A stretch of 64,000 bases of DNA from the NCBI RefSeq assembly GCF_013373865.1, contig NC_050475.1, positions 17,592,358 to 17,656,357 of the forward strand, in the 5' to 3' direction. Source of the stretch: Monomorium pharaonis (Eukaryota; Arthropoda; Insecta; Hymenoptera; Formicidae). Below are positions 12,901 through 25,215 of this stretch, in pieces. Made by a program: the position numbers and the translations under genes. A model generated the notes under the pieces. It searched no databases. It was not told where the DNA came from and saw nothing but the letters and a program-made list of their open reading frames with translations. Each line of letters starts with the position of its first letter. Positions within the stretch are counted from its first letter, which is position 1.

Positions 12901-14416
12901 AATGAGAAATTATCCTAAAAATTTATATTTTAGCTTAATTACATTCTGTTTCAAAAATAACAATTTATTTTTAAAATATGAAAATATTTAAAAAACTGTT
13001 TTCATTAAGCATATTTTTTTCAAGGTTTTCGTGCCATAAAATCAACTTTAATTATATCTATTTCATATCTATTGCATTTCATATCTAATTGCATACAAGT
13101 TAATTCAAAATCTAACTTCAAATGCGGAAATATCAAGATCATGATAGTTTATACAAGCAATTAAAAGATAAATGTTAACAGATGGAATTTATATGACTAG
13201 ACACTACAGACGCGCGCTTTGCGCTTACTTAACATTTTATTTTTTACTTTTTAAAAATAAATTACAATGATAATGGTATAGATAAGCATCTATACAAATT
13301 TGACAGCTGTCAAAATTTAATCGCAATGACAGTTACTCTCACAACATAAAGTAAGTGCAATGAGAGAACCAATCAGCATGGCGGAAAAGCGACAACAATA
13401 AAACAGTAACATTTTCTTTTTACAAAGTATATTAAGATCGTAATTATGCACACACACATTGCACGTGTATGCATAATTACAATTCACTTTATTAATTTTC
13501 ACAGTTCAATTGACATTAATATTTTCTATTTATCTTAACTTTGTTTCTTTTACCTTATTTGTATATCGCATAAATTAGAATAATTGTCATAAATTAAAAT
13601 TCTCCTATCTTAAAAAAGAAATTGCTCGCATATCTCGAAGTTTATTGTTGCCTCTTTTTCGCGATGTCAATTGATTCTTTCGCTGCACTTACTTCGTGTT
13701 GCAAGAGTAGCTGTCATTGCGATTAAATTTTAACAGCTGTCAAATTTGTATAGATATTATTTATACAATTATTGTTGTAATTTATTTTTAAAAAGTAAAA
13801 AGTAAAAAAGTAAGTAGCACGCGCGAAGCGCGCGTTTGTGATGTCTAGTAGATAAAAATTTTGATTTATGCAACCTTGGTTATTATTCATATATGTTGTT
13901 TATACATATAGATAAGATTTTCAAAATTTTGTAATCTGATTATACTTGCGAATAAACTAGACGAGAGATAAGAAATGCGCAATCGTGATTTTCATCTATA
14001 AAAGAAAATTAATGAAATTATTCACATTATTTTGTAAAAACTATAAATTGCCGGGATTCATTATTTTTCCACGACAGCTGCTTACAGTTCAAAGTGTACG
14101 CAGCGTATAATGAAAGAATTAATCATCATCATGGAATAGAGCAGTGAAATGAGTATCACAACTTAACGTTTTTTTTTTTAAGATTGATTGTATTAAATGG
14201 AACATGGCCTCAAAACCTGCAGTTTCTCCTGAAACAGATTTATACTTGCTGTCACTTGTATAAAAATTGCCAATACATATACGTAACACAGGCTTTACAA
14301 GGTAAACTTCCACCGATTTAGAACCGAATTAAGGACACAAAAAACAATGAAAAAGTGTTGCCAAATTTATTTAAAATGTCAATGACAAATATGCAGATAA
14401 TGACAGATGTAATAAA

Positions 14417-14462
<46 letters not shown>

Positions 14463-17400
14463 GTCTCTATAACGATTATCTATATAAATACATCTCTATA
14501 ACGATTATCTAAACTATATTATTCCTGTTTCACTGTAATTTTGTAATTTATGTTTTACTTTCGTCATCTCTCGCGCCGGGAAAGAAAAAACAGTTACCAT
14601 TTTTCATGACGTGGCAAAATAAAATAAATATTTGTTCAAACTAATATTACATAAAATTACATTACGTCAGCATACATTATGTCCAACTTAGAAGCGTTTA
14701 AATTTTCTTGATAATGTCGAAATGAACGATGTTTGTGGTAATCAATTATCTTCAACGAGCTTGAATTACGAGATCCCGCAGAAGCAATTGCTCCGTCACA
14801 GATATGTAATTGATATGTTTAACCAATTCCTTTTTTTTTTTGCAGCACCTAATGTCCGGATGGCTGTTGGACTACAGCTATAAATGTCAGCCGGTCGATT
14901 ACTCCCACAATCCATCCGCTCTAAGGATGGCAAACCTCTGTTGGTGGTACTTCATCAGCAAATTCACGGAATTCGCTGACACGGTACAGTTCACTTTCAT
15001 TAATTCGCGTACGCAATAGCAGCCGGTAATAATCACATATCAAATCTGCTAATTGAGCTTTCAAGAATAAACTTCTTTATTATATTAAAAATAAAACACA
15101 CAAATGTACAGTCTTGGCCAAAAATATTAGGCATTTATACACTGAAAAAAAAAAAGTTGTTAACGTGACTAAATTTTTCAACTTAATTAGTTTAATTCAA
15201 ATATTTATGTACCTCAGTCAAATATATGAACATTTAATTTGAAATTCAAGTGTTTTATGTATTTAAGTTAAATGAATAAATACTTGATCTAAAGAAATTT
15301 AATCAAGTTCAAAAATTTTGTCAAATTAACAACATGTTTTCCTCAGTGTATATATCTCTTTTGTTTATTTAAACTTATTTTATCTCTGTTACTTTCTATT
15401 AATTACTGGCATTATAATATACATAAATTTAAAAAACTTTTAAAACAAAGGATAATTTGCACTTTAATTTCTGTTTAAATCCCTCCAGTTAAAAATGTTT
15501 TTAAAAATACAATGTGCGCCCAATACTTTTAGCCAAAACTGTACATTGCTTGCATTCTTTAGGTTATTAAGATGCATCATCTCTTTATAGAACATACATA
15601 TTAATAAATTTTTTTCGAATCAGGATACGTGGAATTTTTCCTTAGGAAATTCCACAGGAAACTCCCGAAAACAATTAATTCTCTGCTCTTTAATGACTTC
15701 CAAATTTTTTTCGGTCTATACCGACATAAGAACGAGATTACTTGCAAATATCCACTTAGGGTTCGGAAATGGAATGGAATGTCATCGATACACGATCTAT
15801 ATGCAAAGTAACCAAAACAAGTTTTCAGCCACGCAAGATATAAGAATCTGTTAAATCAGACCTAGTTAAGATAAGAGGGCGGAAAGAATGTTCTATTATC
15901 CATACTTACGCTTTCGTTTCTTAATTCGCGCCTAAGTCACATTTCTCTTCGAAAATTGCGCGCAATCAACCAAAAAGAGAACGTATAATATCTCTTGATT
16001 GTCGTATCGCGATCTCGTGAACGCTTTGTATTTTCGATGAAATGTGCATACACGCATAATACAACAGTCTCAAATGAGAAAGAAGTGGTAAACTATTCCC
16101 CGCTAGCTATTCCGCGAGAATCGCATAATTATGTACGAACACTCATGTATCCCTTCTCGCGGCGTAATAACCCTTAAGCAATCATTTCCATTAGCACGAG
16201 TGAACACAGACGACGCCGAATCGCCGTCGAGCACGCAATCGTGCCGGATTTAAGGAGCAGATAAGATTTAATCGACCGATCGCCACTCGTTTATTAAATA
16301 TTCTGACCGAATAAGCCGACAATCCGCAAAGCGGGTGTTTACTGTTCGGCTGTCCGAGCGAAGCAAGAGAGATAGACAGAAAGAGGGAGAGAAAGAGAGA
16401 GAGAGAAAGCGCTTAAGCGCGGACTTTCGACAGCGCATGTACGAAATTCAACCAAACGTAGGAATCATCGCGAAACGGACTTTTTCGTCATTCGTTGCTC
16501 AATTTTGACAGCGGTGCATGTTGCCATTATCGCGTTCTATCGTGTCTAGATGACGAAAATCATTGCGTTTCGTTAATGAACATAGATGTTTTCCAGGAGA
16601 TACAGCTCGCGAGCCTCGCATTGCCGACAATTAACACGACAGTGAAATATCACTCGCTCCTCCCTTTCGAATTGAACGGTCGATAAAATTCCCATTATTT
16701 TATTTTATTTCAAAACGTAATTCGGGAATATTATTAAATTAGAACGAATAAATAAGTATTTTTTTTTTTATTAAATAATGATAAGACATTTTAATAGATT
16801 GAATCATTAATGAATAATTTTTTTATAAAATAACAAAACTCGAAAGTTTTTAGCATTCTTTTCCTTAATAAAAAGCCCTCTTGCGTTCTTGTATTCAAAG
16901 TTCTAGTTTTGAAAGACTGTGTGCAAATAATTAGCATCATTTTCCATTTATTCAACGTAGGTCACGACAGGTGAAGCGAACTCGATTCTAAATTACTAAG
17001 TCAATGAATATAAATCCAAGCTAAGGAAATTACTTATCAAGACCTTACAAAATTTCGTAACAACAATTGTTCATTGAAATTTCAGATATTCTTCGTGTTG
17101 CGCAAGAAAGACAGTCAGGTGACATTCCTGCATTTGTATCATCATTCTCTAACACCTCTCGAGACGTGGATCTGTGTGAAATTTATCGCGGGTGGCCACG
17201 GCACCCTGGGCAATCTTATAAACAACGCGGTGCACGTAGTCATGTACACATATTATATGTTAGCAGCCATGGGCCCAGAGTTTCAAAAGTACTTATGGTG
17301 GAAGAAGCATCTAACCACCGTACAACTGGTAAGTAGTTACCGAATCGAGTCCCTTTTTAAACTAATACGATCATTCACACATCCAGTTTCCCGAGCCTCG

Positions 17401-20400
17401 AATCAATAATTAAGGGAAATTAAAATTATAACACTATAGGCACAATTTTTTAATGGTACGTTTGGATCTAATTTAAAAAAAATATATTATAGAAGTAATA
17501 ACCGAAATCTTTCTTTATACGCAATTATACAATTTTAAGCATGATTTAACGTAGAAAATCACAGAGATAAAAGTCTGTCCCGAATATAGATCAATTTAAG
17601 ATGGATTATACGTTTGACGTAAAAGAATCTGGAAAAAATTACTGCTTTTTAGAAAAGGAATTCTTCTCTCGTTACGCAGCATATAATTTAAGCCGGCCCT
17701 ATATGTTTGCGGCATATACGCTTCGGCTCGTATACGCGTCGGTTGTGTACGCAATAATACCGGACACGGAAACCTCTTGGCGTATATAACGCAAAAATGC
17801 ATCACGTGACCCAATGTTTCAAATAATTAACGTGTCAGTAGCGGTGCGAGCGATATTTTTTCCGCGCACGGATCAAAACCAATTCGTGATACCTTCTTCT
17901 TGCATAACGCGTCGGGTTTCACGCCGCGCCGATAATAACCTGCGTCGTTGAAAGTGAATGGACAGGCACTACTGACCCACTGAGAGTGTTTTAAAGATTT
18001 AAAGGGTGCACATCGGCAATATGTGAAATATGCTAATCGTCCGTCGAGGCATGTAGTGTGTTTGCTTTCCACCTACGAATCTACTTTCCGACGCAATGCA
18101 TGCTTTCGTTTCTAACTACAGGCTTTTCAGATGAGAATCAAGTATCGAGTACCAATTACGGTGACGCAAATAAATTCTTATCGTACTTCAAGAATGTTAG
18201 GGCAATAGTCAAAGGAAATACGCAGGTGAAAAAGTTCAATAATAGATTCTTCATCACACTGAAGCCTACGGAATGTGGGGTCCTTTGAAAAGTTCTGCGA
18301 ATATGAATAGATAACTAGGAGAGAAAAATTATTCTATTGCGCCGTCTTTTATAATGTCATCAAAAAAATTTTATACGAGGCTACTTCATTTATTACTTTG
18401 TGCGTTAATTAATAATTGACAGATACTTTATTTGTGTTTGCTCCAAAAAGAAGAATTAGATCCCCATTTTATTTTACGCGATCTCGAGAGCGACTACACT
18501 CCCTTTTTCTTTTCTACATTTTCAGACGATAATCAGATCTCTTTTTAATATATTTTACAAGATAACAGCACGGTTTTCTAACTTTTCCATCAAATGAACA
18601 TTTACTCTCACTGACAAAACGGAAGACCTTGTCAGAATAAATTGAAATTTCTCCGATAGATTATAACAGATGGACAACGAGAAATCATGCAAATAAATTT
18701 TCTCCCCGGTGTTATCTATATATTCATTTGGAAAACTTGTCAAATACCCCTTATACTTCGTTGCCGGTTTATTCTGCGTTGCCATTATACGAAAGTTGCA
18801 GTTTAGGATCCAAAACAGGATCTTGCCGTGAATTTCTCGCAACGATAACCATAATGACGTTAAATCAATCGTATGCTTTGAATTAATGGGGAAAACTGCA
18901 GTGATTGCTGCTTCGAACTTCGTAACCCACGAAATAGTATGCATGAAACTCATAACGAAACACGTTGCGCAAGCTTGAAACAAATTGCGCGAGGATAATA
19001 CGTTTCACATTTATAGCTTCTTAATATTATTTCCTCCTGCGTATTAAAAAAAATAAGATTATCAAAATTATCTGGTTATCCCATATTCTATTAAAATAAG
19101 TAAAAAAAATTCTTGTTCCAATTACACCATTTAAAACTTAAAGCAAGGTTTCCAAAATTGTGTAGACCGCGATCGATTCCTTAAAAGAATCCTAATATAA
19201 GTTATAATTTTTTTATTACAAACTTTGATTCGGATTTCTATAACTGAAAAATTAGTTCGCGACCCACCAGTGCATATTTTGAAAATCTCTGATTTAGAGT
19301 GTTCTCTTAAATATCAACGTTTTTATTTTTAAATAGAGTTTTTCAACAATTTTTTTAGAATCTTCTTTCAATACAAGCTTAAGTACTATAATATATAATA
19401 TACGTATAAATTGCTAGTTAAAACTTATCCTCTCCAATTAAATGTAATATGATGTTAATATATTATCCAATTAATAGAATTCCTTCCTTTTTTCATAAAA
19501 CGAAATATTTTGTAAGATGCAATTTGAAGGGTTAATACGTTTAGAGGAACTGGTCAGAGACTTAACTAAAGTTACGATAGTAGCGGACAATATTTTGCAA
19601 GCCATCCTCGCGCCGAAAGGAAAAACCCGAGCGGGTCTCGTTCTCGGCGTCCAGCGAAACGCGGAGCGCCGTACCTACCAATTGGGGTACCGCTAAAATC
19701 GGCTTCGCCGCCGCCGCCGCCGTTGGAAAGAGGGCACATTCGAAAAACTAGCGGCCCGGCCCGGATACGCGAATTGCGCGAACAAACCGCTCGCGGATTC
19801 TGGGCCATCGGCCATTGGTGTTCGCTAGATCGGTCAATCTCAGTCTCTATACCTAGGCAAAATTTCACGCTAAGCGCACGTAGGTAGGGGTGAGGGAAAG
19901 TGAAAAGTACAACGCGCGTTGGGCAATTCGACTTGACTAGACCTCGCTTTAGCCGGCCGCCAGCCGAACTCGGCCAACCACGTTGGCAATGGCGCAACAA
20001 TTTGGCATTCCGATATGCCGTACGATACCTGGATACCACCACCATCGCCATCATCGCGACCACCATCACCACCATCGTCATCATCACCGGCGAGGCCGCC
20101 GTCGTCGTCCTCAACGCTACCACTGCCGCGACTACCGTCGTCATCGTCGCCGCCGCCGCCGCCGCGACCACCACCGCCGCCGTCGTCGTCGTCGTCGTCA
20201 CCGTCGCTGCAACTGGCATCGCGAGCCACCACGAACCGGCCGCATACCTACGAAGCCTCACCTATATGTTTCAACCTATCCCAGTTTATCTCGCAAGACC
20301 ATCGATTCGCCACATGCCGGCGCACATGTCCGGCCGAGGTACAGGTGTTATGTACCAGCGGACTCACTTTGTGTCCGTTCGTGACGCATTCTCTCGAGGG

Positions 20401-22627
20401 GTTCCGTCGCAAGACGCATAAATACGCTCGGAGGGGGAAAGAAAAAAAATGTTTCCTCGATGACGAAAGCGCTTCGAATCCAATGAGAGATTTGTAGATA
20501 CACGGCCGCTTAATCTTTCAACGTATCGCGATTGCTACACCGCCTACTGCGTGCGTAAAGGACTTAGAAGATATATCTGATTGTTTAACTGGGTAACGAT
20601 CGAAAATTCATGGTTTTGCATGTGAAATGTTAATTTCGTGGAACGAAATGGAACGAATGAGTCAAAGAGTTGGGAATGGTCCGATCACCTTTCAATAGAA
20701 TCGCGTGCTTTTGTTTAAAACTCTCATCGTGCCTGCTATTTCCGCCGATTAATTTTGACCTCGGTTTAATTTATTCTCGATCTTTTATTCTTATTCCTAG
20801 AACTAGAAAACGATAGAGAGTAAATTATAAACTGAGAGCAAATTAAAAAAAAAAAAGATTAGTTGCAGCAGCAAGAATTTGCATGTCGTAGTTAAATTTA
20901 AATTATATACAGATAAGATTTAGCTACAATAGTTTCTTACTATTGCAAATAGCTAAAACCATTTTTTTTTTTTTTTTGTAAAGCTAATCCATATTAGAAA
21001 TAGACATTAAGCAATTGGTACCATAAAAAATTAATTGGATTACACTAACAAGATAATTCACTCGGCGAATCAAAATATTTCACACACACATTTAAATAAA
21101 TGAAAATAAAAAAAATAGTTCTAGTAAATTATCCAGTCCGGAAAATTCTACATACTGCAATACATCAATCACGAAAGTAGTATATTACGAGTAATATATT
21201 GCGAGTTGCAGAAAATAGTCGTTTCAACGATTCAATTAAATGATTTCACGGATTAAGTCTTAATTAAGATTTACTTAAACATTAAAGTATTACGATAAAA
21301 AACGTTCCCTTTTCAATTTCTTTCATAAATTTCATAAATTTCATGAAGATCCTTGGCGCTTAAAAGTAAATATAAATAAGAAAATGGCTTCAGCAAGTTA
21401 TCCTTTGAAACATTTTAATTCTAAACTCTCTAATATATAAATTGTACAAATGTCAGATTATCATGACATCGAAATAATTTCATCTCGACTCTCTCGTAAA
21501 TCTGACAAGTCGTCACTGCATTTTTTAGTTGTTTTTTTAGATCCCCAATTTACCTTAATTAACAACACTTATTTAATAATATCCTTGAAAACGTGAAACA
21601 AGATATCTCTCAGAGATATTATTAAATTTATTCGCTCGCAAATTTCATTTTACGTGCCGCGAAACAAGAGAATTAGACACAATGCTGAAAGAATCAGCAA
21701 CAAAGTAGGGTGAGTTTTTGCCGGTGAATTCACGGCACGAACAATCCAATGCGCCGGAAACTCCGCGCCATCGCGCGCCCATCCGTACTTTCCATAAGTC
21801 GGTCAACGGTGTTTGACATTTATGTGACGACTCACCCCATTGACTAAGAAACTCTTTTTCTTCCGCACATTATGCCAATCTTCGAAGACAATTTAGGCAC
21901 GAGAAGTTGTAAAGTAAATCCTACACAAAAGCGTTGTGTACGAGAACAAGCGCTCGCACGCTACCAATGTTGTCTCATTCACTGGATTGGCCTCTCGTTG
22001 TACGTTAAGAGAGAACGATATGCGCTGCGTATATTAGATATACGGATAGTTATTGCTACATACTGCATTGCGTTCTTTCTTCGAATCGCTTAATGAATTC
22101 GGTTGCAATACAGAGTTGATCGAGTCAACCGAGTAATACGCAACGCACGAATCGAGTGTGCAGGAATCGAGAAAAACATAACGCGCGCCACATAAAATAC
22201 AATTGCTAAGTATTTATTTAAGAAAAAAACACAGACTTAAATTAATTATACAAATTACCAGATTTATATAAGCCATTGTATAAAATTGTTCATATAAATT
22301 ACAGAACTATATTCATATGTCTGAATTCTGTATTCTCGTGCTTTTAGTAATTTTCTTAAGCTATCGATAGTTTTACTCACCATTTTATAAACTTTAGCGT
22401 CCGACTGTATTGCTAAATCTGCTGAATTGTTGAATTGACTTTTGCAGGTGCAATTCTTCCTGGTGTTCGTACATAGCGCGCAGGCCCTCATCTTCGATTG
22501 CGGCTATCCGAAACTGATCGCGACCCTCCTTCTACTCCATGCGACGATCTTCTTCGTGCTCTTCTCCGACTTTTACAGGTCCGCTTACCGCAAAGGAAAG
22601 TCGGCGAAGGAACTCAAGGCTGAATAA
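9972..22627 (+). CDS. Very-long-chain fatty acid elongase, ELOVL1/7 type (paralogue A)
   Basis: Coding exons are 9972-10310, 14846-14983, 17086-17328 and 22448-22627 (113+46+81+59 aa = 299 aa plus stop); all introns are GT-AG and phase 0. ELO-family enzymes are multi-pass ER membrane condensing enzymes that add two carbons from malonyl-CoA to long acyl-CoAs. Visible hallmarks are the SDPRVSDWPLM N-terminal motif (residues 49-59), a first membrane segment (about 64-80), the KFTEFADT-IFFVLRKK block across the exon 2/3 join, the catalytic HxxHH box (H175, H178, H179), and NAVHVVMYTYYML (207-219). Length is normal for the family. Compared with paralogue B it has about 33 extra N-terminal residues; M20 or M36 are possible later starts, but the ATG at 9972 has a good context and follows a splice acceptor. 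The C-terminus is short (ends KELKAE). A longer alternative tail may exist (see 23526). The exact substrate range cannot be read from sequence. Confidence 0.93.
13197..13848. mobile_element. Inverted-repeat miniature DNA element with CTAGACA ends
   Basis: The left end reads CTAGACACTACAGACGCGCG and the reverse complement of the right end reads CTAGACATCACAAACGCGCG. The similarity continues inward for about 130-150 bp through AAAAAGTAAAAAAT-like, TATACAAATTTGACAGCTGT and ATTGCGATTAAATTTT blocks. The interior of about 300 bp has no transposase frame. A TA inside the CTAG termini could be a Tc1/mariner-type duplication. The element sits within elongase A intron 1. Confidence 0.65.
14421..14461. 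repeat. (AT)n microsatellite
   Basis: About 40 bp of uninterrupted AT dinucleotides in elongase A intron 1. Confidence 0.95.
15109..15541. mobile_element. Tc1-like miniature element hosting a nested insert
   Basis: The left end is CAGTCTTGGCCAAAAATATT and the right end, reverse complemented, is CAGTTTTGGCTAAAAGTATT. Both are flanked by TA (15107-15108 and 15542-15543). TA duplication and the CAGT..TTGGC..AAAA terminus fit the Tc1/mariner group. Without the nested insert (15140-15348) only about 220 bp remain, with no coding capacity. Confidence 0.7.
15140..15348. mobile_element. Miniature TA-flanked element, CACTGA ends (copy 1)
   Basis: Begins CACTGAAAAA and ends CCTCAGTG, flanked by TA on both sides. 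The termini are inverted copies, as are inner blocks (GTTGTTAA / TTAACAAC; ATTTTTCAAC-like / CAAAAATTTTG). It lies inside the Tc1-like element 15109-15541, so it inserted later. A second copy of the same family is at 57425-57626. Confidence 0.75.
17329..22447 (+). other. Elongase A intron 3 (5.1 kb)
   Basis: Donor CTG|GTAAGT and acceptor TTTTGCAG|GTGCAA. It contains a CpG-rich block at 19560-20500 (separate entry), another mild CpG block at about 21650-22180, and AT-rich DNA. A 142-codon frame on - (18983-18555) has no recognisable family and is not called. No other gene is seen. Confidence 0.7.
19560..20500. promoter_or_regulatory. Intronic CpG-rich block with trinucleotide repeats
   Basis: In an otherwise AT-rich intron this stretch of about 900 bp is GC- and CpG-rich. 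At about 20030-20215 it is built from CCACCATCG / CGCCGCC / CGTCGTCGT trinucleotide repeats, so five overlapping long frames are open on both strands and encode only His, Arg, Ala, Val, Ser or Pro runs. I read it as a regulatory CpG block (enhancer or internal promoter) rather than coding. This is inference from composition and location. Confidence 0.35.
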
Positions 22628-22917
22628 AACACACCAGGGAACATACGAAAGGGAAAATCTTCGTTCCGACGACGAACGAAACACGCAATACACACGTACA
22701 CATATGTCGCTTCGAAATGTGGCTCCTTTCTACACTGGTGAACTTTTACGCTTGTTAATGTATCGACGGATGAGGGACTCATTGAACAGCATATACACGA
22801 AAATGTCAATTGTTGGCGAAATGTGAGAGAAACACATATCTAAACACGCACGGGAAAAAAATATCGAAATTCTGAAAACGGAATCATTAAAACATTGACA
22901 AAAAGATTGCGGTGTCG

Positions 22918-22923
22918 AATAAA
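22918..22923 (+). terminator. Candidate poly(A) signal, elongase A (proximal)
   Basis: AATAAA about 290 nt after the elongase A stop codon. A second AATAAA overlaps the stop itself (22623-22628) and is probably too early to be used. Confidence 0.35.
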
Positions 22924-23525
22924 ACTACCGACAGTAATTTATAACTCTATGTACAAATAAATAACGATAAAAAGAATTGCAAATAGAGTAGGGGAAAATC
23001 TTACGGCAGGAAAAATCGATAATTGAAAAGAAAGGTCAGTCGGTCAACAGGTTAATATGTTTCTTTATATTACATTTCTTATCTGGCGAGGCGATACAAC
23101 GAAAAGTCTGTAATGACGTAGAAAGGATTGTGCATTAGAAATTCCTTTATGATAAAATGTGATTGTTTGATCGCTTTTGCAGTGATAAATTGTATTGGTC
23201 CCCCCCCCCCTCGATACATAAACGTTACATCTTCCCGATAAACAATCGAGACTAAAGTTTTCACAGGTGTGGAGCACAGGTATCCTTCCATAAGGAAGAG
23301 GATTCTTTTATTCGTCATACCCTTCCCGTGTAACTTCCGCGGGAAAATATCTCAGGTCTCGCGTACAATTAGGACTAACTTCAATCTTAAATGTTGCCTC
23401 TATTATATTTTTATCGATCTCGAATTAAGATTGTATTTTAGAAGCTTAAAAAAAACGTCATGGGGAATAAGTTATGTAAAATAAATGGTATACATTATAA
23501 ATGTAATTTTCTCTTTTTTTTTGAG

Positions 23526-23612
23526 ACTATAAAGTCCAAAGACTGCAAGGAGCGCGAAAAGGAAGAGAACAAAGACGAAGCGGAGCAATATAACGATGTA
23601 TACGACTTGTAA
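23526..23612 (+). other. Exon-like Lys/Glu-rich segment after elongase A
   Basis: After a T-rich run ending TTTTTTTTTGAG (AG at 23524-23525) there are 28 open codons followed by TAA (23610-23612). They encode a charged peptide with SKDCKEREKEENKDEAEQ and ending VYDL. The segment is far more coding-like than the surrounding AT-rich DNA and resembles the charged tails of elongases (compare the Lys-rich tail of the paralogue at 55325). It could be an alternative last exon of elongase A or the remnant of an ancestral one. I could not find a donor in the annotated last exon that joins it in frame, so the link is unproven. Confidence 0.4.
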
Positions 23613-24239
23613 ATTACATAGGTTGTGGTCACAGAAATATTACTCTGCCATATTAAACTAATTGGTCTTGAAATTATTCAATCGTATTCAATATTCATAA
23701 TTTTTTCAAGATTAATCTATTATTATTATATAAATTATTTATTTATTATTAATAAAAAATTTGAAGATCTTTACATTATGCGTATGATATTGTATAATTT
23801 CTAAATAAACTACTTCTGGAGCTAGTTAATTAGTGTAAACCAAAAATAATAAATTTAATAAACTTATCTTTATATTGTATTTAAAGCAATTGAGAACTGG
23901 TGCAGCTTTTCGATTCGAGAAGTGAAAATCGAAAAACATATATCGCCAATGCTAAGGAGACTCTCGGATATGCCGCAATGCGGTAACGAATTGCGATAAG
24001 CAATCTTACCCATAAATTTATAGAAAAATAACTAGAAATGTGCAAACAAATTCACAATTAATTATATGAATATCCACATTGTGATACAAATTCTGTCTTC
24101 TTTCTGGAAAATTTTACTACGAACGAATGAAGCTTACACCATAAAGATCGTACACTGAATTGTACGAGGGGAATCCTAAATTATTTTAATAAATCACATT
24201 CTATTGCTTCAATTCGTCTTACTGAACTCACGATTCTGT

Positions 24240-24739
24240 GAGGCACAGAGAGGCGGTATATACATGTATACAATATAGAATGTATTTATTGTTCGATTCA
24301 AAACGGACAGAATTGTCCCGCGAGACCACGCTGACGTGTTTCACCACTCATTCTACTTCCACGGGATTACATAGCGAGACGCGAGAACGATTGTCGCGAG
24401 GAGGCGATAGAACCAGCGCGGACGCGCGGTCCGACGCCGTCGGAGAGGACCCGCGGAGTTGCACGTCCGCGCGGCGCTTCCCTTCGTTTTATCGATTCCC
24501 ACGATGAAACTGCGCAGCCACGAGGAGCGCACGAAGCGATATCGCGAACAATGCTGGGCGTCGAGCCAAGGGGCGTCGCGACGAACTCTCAAGGTTTAAC
24601 AGTTGTACGATATAAGGTGATAAGTTATTAAGTCTGTCGCGAGATAATAATCTTAGGGTTACGGCTCTCGCATACGCTGCACCGCGCGCGTACACCGTTT
24701 TGTACATATTGTATCTCCCATTTTGTAACGATGAATAAA
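24240..24739 (+). other. CpG-rich block ending in AATAAA
   Basis: A CpG-rich stretch (24300-24700) ends in a typical insect transcript-end context, TTTTGTAACG then ATGAATAAAG (AATAAA at 24734-24739). It could be the distal end of a 2.1-kb elongase A 3' UTR, the end of a separate non-coding transcript, or part of a degenerate retroelement. Open frames here are short and unrecognised. Confidence 0.3.
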
Positions 24740-25089
24740 GTATTAATTAAAACATTAAAACGCTCAATTGTTTCTTATCTGCGCCTGTAAATTAATTATC
24801 TATGTAACGAAAAGTTACATAGATATTGTTATCAAAGTATAATTTAAGTATAAAAATATTTCAAAGTTTCTTTCTAAAATTGATAAAATCTGGCTTGTTT
24901 ATAAAAATTATAAAGATTGCATTTTAAATAAAACATGGTAATATATAAAGTATCTCATATCTTTCTAAATAAAGTTTAATCTCAGCATAAATTTGTGGTT
25001 TAGAGCAAATTGTGTATGCCAAAGATTACTATTGTGTTCGTCTGTGTATATTTTCTTGCATAAAGTAGAAAATTTATTGTTAAATACAT

Positions 25090-25095
25090 TTTATT
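25090..25095 (-). terminator. Candidate poly(A) signal of NDUFB7
   Basis: Reads AATAAA on the - strand, about 120 nt after the NDUFB7 stop. Another AATAAA lies at 25078-25073. Confidence 0.45.
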
Positions 25096-25215
25096 GATAT
25101 AGTTTATGTACAATAGGAGCTTATATACAGTAGCAGAACACAATTCCACTTTTATGTATGTGTAGCCTAAGTTACCAACGACGATAAACATAATTTATCA
25201 AAACTCTATGGACCT

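Larger units (their letters stand above)
10311..14845 (+). other. Elongase A intron 1 (4.5 kb)
   Basis: Donor GAG|GTAAAC at 10311 and acceptor after a T10 run (TGCAG ending at 14845). It holds a CpG-rich block at about 10800-11250 that could be an enhancer or alternative promoter, an inverted-repeat element at 13197-13848, and an (AT)n microsatellite at 14421-14461. No other gene is seen. Confidence 0.8.
14984..17085 (+). other. Elongase A intron 2 (2.1 kb)
   Basis: Donor ACG|GTACAG and acceptor TTTCAG|ATATTC. It contains a miniature transposon nested in another (15109-15541), a CpG-rich block at about 15960-16680 with a (GA)n run near 16371-16407, and otherwise AT-rich sequence. Short open frames in the CpG-rich block are not recognisable proteins. 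Confidence 0.75.

Noticed and set aside
18555..18983. 142-codon frame on - within elongase A intron 3
   Set aside because: It looked briefly like a membrane-protein fragment, but no motif could be matched and there are no neighbouring exons.
19572..20261. 229-codon frame on - and several overlapping frames on +
   Set aside because: They translate trinucleotide repeats into Ala/Val/Thr, Asp/Gly, His/Arg or Pro/Ser runs, and the same DNA is open in many frames. No domain is seen.
24286..24310. tRNA B-box-like GTTCGATTC
   Set aside because: No cloverleaf or A-box can be formed around it.
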